From 14-2 sp963628035 (GTDB lineage Bacteria; Bacillota; Clostridia; Lachnospirales; Lachnospiraceae): a DNA stretch of 14,734 bases. The DNA is taken from NCBI GenBank assembly GCA_963628035.1, contig CAVGED010000034.1, positions 1 to 14,734 of the forward strand, given 5' to 3'. Under the pieces are notes generated by a model that was given only the letters and a program-made list of their open reading frames with translations, was not told where the DNA came from and did no database searches. Within the stretch, counting starts at the first letter, position 1, and every line of letters begins with the position of its first letter. Both the position numbers and the translations under genes were made by a program. Positions 1 to 6,584 of this stretch are shown here, one piece after another.

Positions 1-3
1 ACA

Positions 4-31
4 AAAATGGAGTCCATATGGACTCTGTTTT
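4..31. terminator. Probable intrinsic terminator of an off-window gene
   Basis: A perfect 16-base palindrome (GAGTCC-ATAT-GGACTC, 10-25) is flanked by AAAA on the left (4-7) and TTTT on the right (28-31), with two G-T wobbles joining the blocks. It therefore folds as one continuous stem of about 12 pairs with an ATAT loop. The T-run is short and interrupted (TGTTTTG). It could end transcription from the left, or in the opposite direction, and lies about 110 bases upstream of the next promoter. Confidence 0.5.
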
Positions 32-141
32 GCGCTTGCAAGTGGCAAACTCGGGGTATAGCATATGGATGAAAAAGAAGCTATGGGTTTGTTTAAGGGA
101 ACTATGCTTTTCTCCTGCCAATCATTCCCTCTTTGAACACC

Positions 142-170
142 TTGACAACACAACGGTTTTCCGATACACT
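142..170 (+). promoter_or_regulatory. Sigma-A-type promoter of the acetylation operon
   Basis: A perfect -35 box TTGACA (142-147) is followed by a 17-base spacer and a -10 box TACACT (165-170; 4 of 6, with the key T1, A2 and T6 kept). Transcription would start near 177, leaving a leader of about 60 bases before the lipoprotein start codon at 237. No other sequence upstream of this operon fits as well. Confidence 0.7.
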
Positions 171-184
171 GTGCTTGTCTGCAA

Positions 185-202
185 TCCGGCGGGACAGCCG
201 GA
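185..202 (+). other. Small hairpin in the operon's 5' leader
   Basis: TCCGGC (185-190) and GCCGGA (197-202) pair perfectly over six bases around the loop GGGACA. It lies just downstream of the predicted start of transcription and has no following T-run, so it is not a terminator. It may stabilise the 5' end of the mRNA. It is short enough to occur by chance. Confidence 0.35.
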
Positions 203-236
203 AATCAGTAGAAAATAATACGACGGAGGTTTTAGT

Positions 237-821
237 ATGAAACGATGGATCGCATTACTTATCACAGTGGCTATGACAGCCTCCCTGGCAGCCTGCGGGA
301 CAGGCAAGGACGGAGGCAAGGGAGAAGCCGGGGACAAGGATACGAAGATCGGGAGCGCCCTGGCATTATTGGATACTGTTTGGGACAGCTATGGAAATGA
401 CGAGAAGTTCCCGGCGGCTGGCGGTGACTACTCAGAGGAGAACATGAAGAGTGACAAGCCGGGTAAGTTTGGCCTGGAGGATACTGCGTCGCTGAATTCC
501 ATGCTGGCAGTGCCGGAGGATTCCGCTGACCGGATTGACGATGCCGCATCCCTGCTGCATATGATGAATGCCAATACCTTTACCTGCGGTGCATTTCATG
601 TGAAAAAGTCAGATGACGTGGCTGCGTTTGCTGACACCATGAAGGAAAGTATCTCCGCCAGACAGTGGATGTGCGGATTCCCGGATAAGCTCCTTATCGT
701 TACCGTGGGGGATTACGTGGTGTCCGCTTTCGGCGAGGAGGAGAACATGAATACCTTTAAGGAAAAGCTTCTGGCCGCATATGGTACGGCAAAGGTAGTT
801 TACGAGGAAGCGATCGAATAA
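237..821 (+). CDS. Putative lipoprotein, DUF4358-like
   Basis: The 194-residue protein begins with a basic, hydrophobic signal peptide and a lipobox (L-A-A-C, Cys20), so it should be lipid-anchored on the outer face of the membrane. A Gly/Lys/Asp-rich linker (about 21-37) follows. The C-terminal half (about 100-185) has the alpha/beta pattern of DUF4358 proteins: a segment about taking up or holding a fold around AFHVKKSDDVAAF, then VTVGDYVVSAFG. No catalytic motif was recognised. The start ATG has a good SD (CGGAGG, 222-228) nine bases upstream. It is the first gene of an operon, 18 bases before the MBOAT gene, and proteins of this type are often encoded beside MBOAT/DHHW pairs in Lachnospiraceae. 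An accessory role in polymer acylation is inferred only from that neighbourhood. The lipoprotein call is firm; the DUF assignment is from memory of the pattern. Confidence 0.82.
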   Translation: MKRWIALLITVAMTASLAACGTGKDGGKGEAGDKDTKIGSALALLDTVWDSYGNDEKFPAAGGDYSEENMKSDKPGKFGLEDTASLNSMLAVPEDSADRIDDAASLLHMMNANTFTCGAFHVKKSDDVAAFADTMKESISARQWMCGFPDKLLIVTVGDYVVSAFGEEENMNTFKEKLLAAYGTAKVVYEEAIE

Positions 822-839
822 GATTCGGGAGAAGGCGGC

Positions 840-2288
840 ATGGTTTTTTCAAGTATACCGTTTCTGTTTTACTATCTGCCCTGCGTGCTGGCACTCTATT
901 ACCTGATGCCGACCAGGGGAAAGAACTTCATACTGCTTTTGGCAAGCCTTTTCTTCTATGCCTGGGGAGAGCCGAAGTACCTTCTGTTTATGGTGCTGTC
1001 CATCCTCCAGAGCTATGTGTTTGGCCTGCTGATTGAGAAATATCGCGGCAGCAGTCTGGCCAGGATCTTCCTGGCCGCTTCTGTCGTGTTTTCGTTGGGG
1101 CTTTTGGGGTATTGTAAATATGCGGATTTCTTTTTGAAAAGCTTTAATGCGGTGACAGGGCTGTCCATCCCGCTGCTTCAGATCGCGCTTCCGATCGGGA
1201 TCAGCTTCTATACCTTTCAGGTCCTAAGCTACACGGTGGACGTCTTCCGGGGACAGGTGGAGGCGCAGAAGAATCCGGTTATTCTGGCACTGTATGTGGC
1301 TATGTTCCCGCAGCTCATTGCGGGTCCCATCGTGCGCTATTCAGATGTGGCGGCACAGCTGGCGGAGCGAAGCCACACCATAGACGGGGCGGCTCTGGGG
1401 ATTCGCAGGTTCATCCTGGGACTTGGAAAGAAGGTGCTGCTGGCCAATACCCTGGGCGAACTCTGCAGTATCTTTCGGGAATCGCAGGATATGTCGGTCT
1501 TGTTTTACTGGCTGTATGCCGCAGCATATGTACTTCATGTCTACTTTGATTTTTCCGGCTACAGTGACATGGCCATCGGCCTGGGGAAGCTGTTCGGCTT
1601 TGATTTCCCGGAGAACTTCCATTATCCGTATATCGCGAAAAGCATCACGGAATTCTGGAGACGCTGGCATATGACACTGGGGAGCTGGTTTCGGGATTAT
1701 GTGTATATTCCGCTGGGCGGAAACCGGGTGTCAAGGGGAAGGTGGATGGTGAATCTGCTGATCGTATGGCTGCTGACAGGGCTTTGGCACGGTGCGGCCT
1801 GGAACTTCGTGGTCTGGGGACTTTTCTTTGGATTTGTTTTGATGATCGAGAAGCTGTGGCTGAAGAAGCTCCTGGCAGGGAAGCCTCTGCTGGGCCATGT
1901 GTATGTGCTGTTTCTTGTGGCTGTAAGCTTTGTAATCTTCGGCGCGGAGAGCATGGGGGAGGCCATGCAGTATCTGAGGGCTATGTTCGGCGCTTCGGGT
2001 CTGCCGATTACTTCCGTAGAAGGATTGTATTACCTGAGAAGCTATCTTGTGATCCTGATTCTGGCGGTGATCGGTGCAACACCGCTGCCGGGGAAAGTGA
2101 TTCTGGCTGTGAAACAGTTGGGGGGCGCCGGGCAATCATCGAATGCGAAGCCGACAGGACTGGGAGAGACCATGGGAGAGCGGATCCTAAATCTGCTGGA
2201 GCCCATCGTGCTGGTGCTTTTGCTGGCGATTTCCACAGCCAGCCTGGTGAACGGATCCTTCAATCCGTTTTTATATTTCCGGTTTTAG
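840..2288 (+). CDS. MBOAT-family O-acyltransferase (AlgI/DltB-like)
   Basis: This 482-residue polytopic membrane protein belongs to the membrane-bound O-acyltransferase family, which passes acyl groups (usually acetyl) across the membrane to extracellular polysaccharide or teichoic acid. The length fits AlgI-type members (about 470-520). Family landmarks are ALPIGISFYTFQ (about 116-127), PQLIAGPIVRY (157-167), FDFSGYSDMAIGLG (236-249), the conserved His277 in EFWRRWHMTL, and the catalytic-type His317 in LTGLWHGAAWN. Most of the remaining sequence is transmembrane. An SD-like GGAGAAGGCGG immediately precedes the ATG. The stop codon overlaps the SD of the next gene, so translation is probably coupled. 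The pairing with a DHHW protein matches the AlgI plus AlgJ/AlgX arrangement, in which the MBOAT moves the acyl group and the SGNH-like partner places it on the polymer. The actual acceptor cannot be read from this window. Confidence 0.95.
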   Translation: MVFSSIPFLFYYLPCVLALYYLMPTRGKNFILLLASLFFYAWGEPKYLLFMVLSILQSYVFGLLIEKYRGSSLARIFLAASVVFSLGLLGYCKYADFFLKSFNAVTGLSIPLLQIALPIGISFYTFQVLSYTVDVFRGQVEAQKNPVILALYVAMFPQLIAGPIVRYSDVAAQLAERSHTIDGAALGIRRFILGLGKKVLLANTLGELCSIFRESQDMSVLFYWLYAAAYVLHVYFDFSGYSDMAIGLGKLFGFDFPENFHYPYIAKSITEFWRRWHMTLGSWFRDYVYIPLGGNRVSRGRWMVNLLIVWLLTGLWHGAAWNFVVWGLFFGFVLMIEKLWLKKLLAGKPLLGHVYVLFLVAVSFVIFGAESMGEAMQYLRAMFGASGLPITSVEGLYYLRSYLVILILAVIGATPLPGKVILAVKQLGGAGQSSNAKPTGLGETMGERILNLLEPIVLVLLLAISTASLVNGSFNPFLYFRF

Positions 2289-2303
2289 GAGGTGCATCTT
2301 ATG
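2286..2303 (+). promoter_or_regulatory. SD that fixes the DHHW start and overlaps the MBOAT stop
   Basis: The SD TAGGAGG (2286-2292) contains the MBOAT stop codon TAG (2286-2288) and lies eight bases before ATG 2301. An in-frame GTG at 2292 uses the last base of that SD, so it cannot be served by it. ATG 2301 is therefore the true start. The layout suggests ribosomes finishing MBOAT re-initiate on the DHHW gene. Confidence 0.85.
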
Positions 2304-3401
2304 TCAAAGCGGGTAAAGAATATCGTAGTAGTATGCATGACGGCTCTGTTTTTTGCAGGGTTCTTCGTCTGGTGCATCGCAAAGCCTGCAGATGAATATT
2401 CGGACAGTGAGCGCCGCAGGCTGGCAGGTATGCCAACGTTTTCTGCACAGAGCCTTCTTTCCGGAGCCTTCGCGGAGGCGTTTGAGACCTACAGTACAGA
2501 CCAGTTTCCACTGCGGGAGCAGTTCCGCGCGTTGGATGCTGTGGTGCGTTTCTATGGACTGCGCCAGAAGGACAACCAGGGTGTCTATGTGACGGACGGC
2601 TATGCTTCGCGCCTGGAATATCCGCTGGATACGGATTCTCTTGACCGTGCGGCGGAGCGGTTTTCCTACCTCTATGAAACCTATATGAAGGATACGGATG
2701 TGAAGCTGTACTTTTCCATTGTCCCGGATAAGAATTATTTCCTGGCCGGGCAGAATGGTTATCCCTCCATGGATTATGAGTCGTTGTTTCAGATCATGCA
2801 GGAGCAGACGTCCTATATGCATTACATTGACATTACGGGACTTCTGGATATTGCGGATTACTATAAAACAGATGCGCACTGGCGGCAGGAGCGGATCGTG
2901 GACGTGGCCGCATATATCGGAGCGGTCATGGATGTTGCGCTGTCCGGGCAGTATACAGAACAGCTTCTGGATAAGCCCTTTTACGGTGTTTATTATGGAC
3001 AGGCCGCGCTGCCGCTGCCGGCGGAGGAGCTGTATTATCTTGACAGCGAGGTGCTTGCGGACTGTACGGTTTATGATTATGAGAGCGGCAAGACACTGGG
3101 AATCTATGATATGGAGAAGGCACATGGGAAGGATCCTTATGAGATCTATCTTTCCGGCTCGCGTTCCCTGCTGACGATTGAGAATCCGCATGGAGATCCG
3201 GGGCGGGAGCTCATCATTTTCCGGGATTCCTTCGGAAGCAGTCTTGCACCGTTGCTGACGGAGGGGTACGGGAAGGTCACTCTGGTGGATATCCGCTATC
3301 TGTCCGGCAGGCTGCTGAGGAACCTGGTTGAATTTAAGAATCAGGATGTGCTGTTCCTGTATAGTACCCAGGTGCTGAATAATAGTGTTACATTGAAATG
3401 A
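2301..3401 (+). CDS. DHHW-family / AlgX-AlgJ-like SGNH protein
   Basis: Read from ATG 2301 the protein has 366 residues. It has a single N-terminal membrane segment (about 8-26) and an extracytoplasmic domain, as in the DHHW family of Firmicutes, which is related to the SGNH-type AlgJ/AlgX acetyltransferases. The family signature is seen as YYKTDAHW (187-194), a variant of Asp-His-His-Trp in which Asp191, His193 and Trp194 are kept and the second position is Ala. A second block, GRELIIFRDSFGSS (301-314), looks like the Asp-Ser nucleophile block, and SIVPDKNYFL (about 139-148) is also typical. It would take the acyl group delivered by the MBOAT protein and transfer it to an extracellular polymer. 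It is the last gene of the operon and is followed by a strong terminator. Family confidence is high; the substrate is unknown. Confidence 0.9.
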   Translation: MSKRVKNIVVVCMTALFFAGFFVWCIAKPADEYSDSERRRLAGMPTFSAQSLLSGAFAEAFETYSTDQFPLREQFRALDAVVRFYGLRQKDNQGVYVTDGYASRLEYPLDTDSLDRAAERFSYLYETYMKDTDVKLYFSIVPDKNYFLAGQNGYPSMDYESLFQIMQEQTSYMHYIDITGLLDIADYYKTDAHWRQERIVDVAAYIGAVMDVALSGQYTEQLLDKPFYGVYYGQAALPLPAEELYYLDSEVLADCTVYDYESGKTLGIYDMEKAHGKDPYEIYLSGSRSLLTIENPHGDPGRELIIFRDSFGSSLAPLLTEGYGKVTLVDIRYLSGRLLRNLVEFKNQDVLFLYSTQVLNNSVTLK

Positions 3402-3436
3402 TGCGGGGAAGAACGGGAAGATCACGAACGTACCAT

Positions 3437-3490
3437 AAAAAACCGGAGCCATGACACAACTTGCGATGCGCCATGGCTCCGATCTTTTTT
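3437..3490. terminator. Bidirectional intrinsic terminator between convergent genes
   Basis: A perfect 10-base-pair stem, CGGAGCCATG (3444-3453) with CATGGCTCCG (3472-3481), is flanked by six A's (3437-3442) on the left and six T's (3485-3490) on the right. On the plus strand it ends the acetylation operon. On the minus strand it ends the spore-protein gene, whose stop lies at 3501. The loop is 18 bases. Confidence 0.9.
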
Positions 3491-3500
3491 ACGAAGCGGA

Positions 3501-3722
3501 TTACTGCATTCCGCCTGACATCTGTTGTTCCTGCTTCTGGATCATCTTACGGACCATTTCTCCGCCGATAGAGCCAGCCTGTGCAGACGTTAATTCTCCA
3601 TTGTAGCCTTCCTTCAAAGGAACTCCAATTTCAGAAGCAACCTCCTGCTTGAAACGATACATGGCATCCTTCGCCTCTGGTACTGCCATTCTGTTTGTGC
3701 TAGAACCGGAATTTGTTGACAT
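3501..3722 (-). CDS. Alpha/beta-type small acid-soluble spore protein
   Basis: The 73-residue product is an alpha/beta-type SASP. These proteins coat spore DNA, protect it against UV and chemicals, and are degraded by the Gpr protease at germination. The family core is clear: a helix with EAKDAMYRFKQEVASEIGV (the ASEIGV segment resembles the Gpr cleavage region), then the second conserved block SAQAGSIGGEMVRKMI. The start is ATG 3722 rather than an upstream in-frame ATG at 3770, because GGAGGTGA (minus strand, 3735-3728) lies five bases upstream of 3722 and the protein then begins MSTNSGSS, as expected. It stands alone, convergent with the acetylation operon. Expression late in the forespore (SigG) is expected from family knowledge, but no convincing SigG promoter was seen. 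The gene shows that the organism sporulates or descends from spore formers. Confidence 0.95.
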   Translation of the reverse strand: MSTNSGSSTNRMAVPEAKDAMYRFKQEVASEIGVPLKEGYNGELTSAQAGSIGGEMVRKMIQKQEQQMSGGMQ

Positions 3723-3755
3723 TCGATTCACCTCCAAATTATTCTGATTGTTTTT

Positions 3756-3777
3756 AAGGATAAGTATCACTTACCTT
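3756..3777 (-). other. Imperfect hairpin in the spore-protein gene's upstream region
   Basis: On the minus strand AAGG-TAAGT (loop GAT) ACTTA-T-CCTT forms nine pairs with one bulged T. It ends about 20 bases before the SD. It could be a 5'-leader hairpin or an operator. There is no T-run after it, so it is not a terminator. Confidence 0.3.
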
Positions 3778-3902
3778 GATGTTATTATTGACAAAGCAGG
3801 AAAATATATGTTGGAAATTACTGATTTTTCTGGGTTTCTATGGAAAAGTTGTCTCTTTGGAAAAAAAATCGTACATAAAAAAGAAAGAGAGGTGTTGATA
3901 AG

Positions 3903-4451
3903 ATGAATAGGACAGGTGTATTTCTGGCGGATGGGCTGGAGGAGATCGAAGGATTGACCGTGGTGGATATTTTAAGACGGGCAGGCGTGGAGGTTGTGAC
4001 GATCTCTGTTTCCGGTAAAAAAGAAGTGACCGGAGCCCACCAGATCACGATTCTTGCAGACGAATTATTTGAACAGGCGGATTTTACAAAGCTTCATGGC
4101 GTGGTGCTGCCGGGCGGTATGCCGGGAACACTTAATCTGATGAAACATGAGGGTGTGAACCGGATCCTGCATCAGTTTGACCAGGAAGGAAAGCTGGTAG
4201 CTGCCATCTGTGCGGCGCCCAGTGTGCTGGGGCAGGCAGGACTGTTAAAGGGAAGAAAGGCCACCTGCTATCCGGGCTTTGAAGAGAAGCTGACCGGGGC
4301 AGTCACCTTGGCGGAGTCGGTGGTGCAGGATGGAAATATCATCACCAGCCGGGGCATGGGGACAGCGATCCCGTTTGCACTTTCGCTGACAGCCTATTTT
4401 CAGGGACAGGAGAAGGCAGATGAGATTGGGGCGTCGATCATATGGCGGTAG
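3903..4451 (+). CDS. DJ-1/PfpI-family protein (YajL-like)
   Basis: This cytoplasmic protein of 182 residues has the length and pattern of the DJ-1/ThiJ/YajL group. The nucleophile elbow is AAICAAPSVLG with Cys103, and Glu16 in GLEEIEG matches the acidic residue that tunes the cysteine in DJ-1. VLPGGMPGTLNL (about 68-79) and TSRGMGTAIPFAL near the C-terminus are also characteristic. Members have been linked to protein quality control, oxidative stress and glyoxalase activity; which applies here is not decided by the sequence. Old thiamine-synthesis annotations of this family should not be transferred. The SD GAGGTG (3889-3894) supports the ATG. The last ten bases overlap aroA, so the two are probably translated in a coupled way. 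No strong promoter was found in the 180 bases upstream. Confidence 0.93.
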   Translation: MNRTGVFLADGLEEIEGLTVVDILRRAGVEVVTISVSGKKEVTGAHQITILADELFEQADFTKLHGVVLPGGMPGTLNLMKHEGVNRILHQFDQEGKLVAAICAAPSVLGQAGLLKGRKATCYPGFEEKLTGAVTLAESVVQDGNIITSRGMGTAIPFALSLTAYFQGQEKADEIGASIIWR

Positions 4452-5899
4452 GAGAGAGAAAGTATAAAGTGCCCTGCATTTTTCGAAAACTGCAGAATAG
4501 TTTCAAAGACGCGGCGAAAGGCTGTATCAACCCGGAACTGGCGGGAAATCCCGGCGGCAGTTCAGCGCAGACCTGCATTCGGGTAGATGTTCCCGGCTCC
4601 AAGAGTATTACCAACCGGGCGCTTCTTCTGGCTACGCTGGCGGAAGGGAAGAGTGTGCTTTTTGGTACGCTGTTTTCTGACGATTCCAGACATTTCCTGA
4701 AATGTATTCAGGAGCTTGGATTCGAGACGCGTGTGGATGAAGAGCGCAAGGTGATAGAGGTGATGGGGCTTGGCGGGGCTGTGCCGAAAGCGGAAGCTTC
4801 TATCTATGTGGGGAGCGCCGGGACTGCGGCGCGGTTCCTAAGTGCATATCTGGGTGTGTCCCATGGAACGTATCATCTGGACGCTTCCGAGCAGATGCGA
4901 AGGCGTCCCATGGCGCCATTGCTTCATAGCTTGCGGTCGCTGGGCTGTGAGGTCAGTTGTGAAGAAGAGGAAGGTTTCTTTCCATTTACACTTAGGTCAG
5001 ACGGATTTAAGACCGATGATATCACAGTAGATATTGACAGCAGCAGCCAGTTCCTGAGCGCACTTCTGATCGCTGCGGCTCTGGCGGATAAGGATATGAA
5101 GATACGGCTTCGCGGCAGTCACGGGATGGCATACATCCGTATGACGGAGAAGATGATGGAACAGTTCGGTGTAGGGGTGGAGCAGAAGCAATCATGCCTG
5201 GCGGACTTGCAATACGATGAAGCAGGAGATGCCGTCTATCGCAACCAGGTGCAGGCTCCTGGCTTATATTACCAAATCCCGGCCGGACAGAGATATCGGG
5301 CGCGGGAATATCAGATCGAACCGGATGTGTCGGCAGCCTGCTACTTCTATGCGATGGCTCCACTGCTTGGAATCTCCGTGCAGGTGAGGCACGTACACTT
5401 TGACTCTCACCAGGGGGATGTGGCATTCCTGCGTGTTTTAGAGCAGATGGGATGTCGTGTGGAGGAACAGGCAGATGGAATTCTCGTCAGCGGGAATCCC
5501 GACGGCACCTATCATGGCGTAGAGGCCGATCTTGCTTCCTTTTCCGACCAGGCGATCACGCTGGCAGCACTGGCTCCCTTTGCGGACAGTCCTACTGTCA
5601 TCAAGGGGATTGGCCATATCCGCCTGCAGGAGAGCGACCGGATGGCGGCCATTGTGACGGAGCTTGGAAAGCTGGGAATTATCTGTGAGATGGGAGAAGA
5701 TGATATCAAGATCTATCCGGGAACGCCAAGCCCCGGTCTGGTGGATACCTATGAGGATCATCGGATGGCGATGGGCTTTTCCCTGATCGGCCTTAGGGCG
5801 GAAGGAATTGTCATCGATAATCCCGCCTGCTGCCGGAAAACCTTTGAAAATTATTTTGAGACGTTGGAGACTGTTGTTGGTGAGCTGCTGACGAAATGA
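4442..5899 (+). CDS. aroA: 3-phosphoshikimate 1-carboxyvinyltransferase (EPSP synthase)
   Basis: EPSP synthase joins phosphoenolpyruvate to shikimate-3-phosphate in the chorismate pathway to aromatic amino acids. Motifs in order are PGSKSITNRA (51-60; Lys54, Ser55, Arg59), GSAGTAAR (124-131), RRRP (153-156), SSQFLSALL (201-209), ASFSDQAIT with Asp369 as the general-base position, QESDRM (396-401; Glu397, Arg400), YEDHRMAM (437-444) and RKTFENYF with Lys466. All active-site positions checked against E. coli are present. At 485 residues it is longer than the usual 420-430. The surplus is mostly at the N-terminus, where about 45 residues precede the IRVDVPGSKS core. The ATG overlaps the DJ-1 gene by ten bases with only a weak SD (GGGGCG, 4428-4433). 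An in-frame GTG at 4469, behind AGGAG at 4450-4454, is an alternative that still leaves an extension. No terminator was seen after it. Confidence 0.95.
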   Translation: MAVGERKYKVPCIFRKLQNSFKDAAKGCINPELAGNPGGSSAQTCIRVDVPGSKSITNRALLLATLAEGKSVLFGTLFSDDSRHFLKCIQELGFETRVDEERKVIEVMGLGGAVPKAEASIYVGSAGTAARFLSAYLGVSHGTYHLDASEQMRRRPMAPLLHSLRSLGCEVSCEEEEGFFPFTLRSDGFKTDDITVDIDSSSQFLSALLIAAALADKDMKIRLRGSHGMAYIRMTEKMMEQFGVGVEQKQSCLADLQYDEAGDAVYRNQVQAPGLYYQIPAGQRYRAREYQIEPDVSAACYFYAMAPLLGISVQVRHVHFDSHQGDVAFLRVLEQMGCRVEEQADGILVSGNPDGTYHGVEADLASFSDQAITLAALAPFADSPTVIKGIGHIRLQESDRMAAIVTELGKLGIICEMGEDDIKIYPGTPSPGLVDTYEDHRMAMGFSLIGLRAEGIVIDNPACCRKTFENYFETLETVVGELLTK

Positions 5900-5920
5900 C
5901 GAATTCGCGTGCAAAAACTA

Positions 5921-5949
5921 TTGTAAAATCGAAATCTCTCTGCTATAAT
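5921..5949 (+). promoter_or_regulatory. Strong sigma-A promoter for the DUF4190-like gene
   Basis: TTGTAA (5921-5926), a 17-base spacer and a perfect TATAAT (5944-5949) preceded by an extended -10 TG (TGCTATAAT). Transcription should start near 5956, giving a leader of about 70 bases. In that leader GTTAC and GTAAC (about 5958-5992) could pair around a larger loop, but this is weak. It is the clearest promoter in the window. Confidence 0.85.
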
Positions 5950-6027
5950 GAAAAATAGTTACGAGGCGGCAACTGTAGCAGCTGAGTAACGGGCGTAATG
6001 AGACACGAGAGGTTGGAGGATGAGTTT

Positions 6028-6552
6028 ATGAACGAAGAAAACAACAACTACGGAAACAATAATGGGCAACCCCAATATACGGAGCCGACACCTGTACAGC
6101 CGGTATATACAGAACCAACACCGGAGCAGTCGGTATACACGGAGCCGACACCGGAACAGCCGGTCTATAATCAGCCTGTTTATAACCAGCAGGTTTATGG
6201 TCAGCCGATGAATGGACCTGCTCCCATGCAGTACAACTCCGGGAAGAAGAGCAATGGCTTTGGAATCGCGTCTATGGTATGCGGTATCCTGGCATTGATC
6301 ACCTGCTGCATCTGGTGTACTGCGATTCCGCTGGCAATCGTATCGATCGTGTTTGGTATCCTTCAGATCACAAAGAACGAGTCCAAGGGAATGGCCATTG
6401 CCGGTATCGTATGCTCTGCGGTTGCGCTGATTATGATACTTGTATTTTTCGTATATGGAAGGTATATGCAGACCAGCGGAGTCTACAATGAATTGTATAA
6501 TGAATTATACAATGAGCTGTATAACGCTTTGAATCGATACGGATATTATTAA
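6028..6552 (+). CDS. Small membrane protein, DUF4190-like, with Pro/Tyr-rich repeats
   Basis: Read from ATG 6028 the protein has 174 residues. The start is chosen over an in-frame ATG at 5998 because GGAGGA (6015-6020) lies seven bases upstream of 6028. Residues 1-16 are Asn-rich. Residues 17-61 are repeats: three YTEPTPxQxV units, then three YNQPV-like units. A Lys-rich step (KK, 73-74) leads into hydrophobic segments at about 78-113 and 121-143, with the GIASMVCGILAL and GMAIAGIVCSAVALI halves typical of DUF4190-like proteins. The C-terminus holds four YNEL-type units and ends GYY. No enzymatic residues are apparent. The soluble tail and membrane anchor suggest a structural or surface-associated role, but the function is unknown. 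It is monocistronic: it has its own strong promoter, and the T-box leader of ileS follows. Confidence 0.85.
   Translation: MNEENNNYGNNNGQPQYTEPTPVQPVYTEPTPEQSVYTEPTPEQPVYNQPVYNQQVYGQPMNGPAPMQYNSGKKSNGFGIASMVCGILALITCCIWCTAIPLAIVSIVFGILQITKNESKGMAIAGIVCSAVALIMILVFFVYGRYMQTSGVYNELYNELYNELYNALNRYGYY
6076..6210 (+). repeat. In-frame tandem repeats, 3 x 30 bases then 3 x 15 bases
   Basis: Three 30-base units (6076-6105, 6106-6135, 6136-6165) encode YTEPTPVQPV, YTEPTPEQSV and YTEPTPEQPV. They are followed by three 15-base units (6166-6210) encoding YNQPV, YNQQV and YGQPM. Copies differ mainly at third codon positions. Unit number could vary between strains by slippage without breaking the frame. 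Confidence 0.85.
6484..6531 (+). repeat. In-frame tandem repeat, 4 x 12 bases
   Basis: Four 12-base units encode YNEL, YNEL, YNEL and YNAL at the C-terminus of the DUF4190-like protein. The copies alternate TACAATGA and TATAATGA spellings. They would form a regular Tyr/Leu-faced helix or a short low-complexity tail. Confidence 0.85.
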
Positions 6553-6584
6553 GAGAACATGTAGTTCTATAAGAAACACGCAAA

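Noticed and set aside
18..218. Plus-strand reading frame of 66 codons before the lipoprotein gene
   Set aside because: It starts inside the left terminator and spans the promoter at 142-170. It has no SD and no recognisable protein pattern.
2304..3452. Long minus-strand reading frame (382 codons) across the DHHW gene
   Set aside because: It is a shadow of the real gene: its sequence is low-complexity-like (Ile/His/Arg-rich), it has no SD, and it would run through the bidirectional terminator.
3737..3800. SigG-type promoter for the spore protein on the minus strand
   Set aside because: A CAATA / GATACTTA pair at 17-base spacing is visible but mismatches the consensus at the important first positions. 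It was too weak to report as a feature.
3780..3902. Promoter for the DJ-1/aroA pair, e.g. TTGACA at 3788-3793 or TTGTCT with TACATA at 3849-3877
   Set aside because: The perfect TTGACA has no acceptable -10 at 16-18 bases, and the second pair is poor at both boxes. Transcription must start here or nearby, but I cannot place it.
6544..6573. Promoter for ileS, e.g. TATAAG at 6568-6573
   Set aside because: No -35 box at suitable spacing (TTATTA or ATTATT only). The T-box leader needs a promoter nearby, but this candidate is not convincing.
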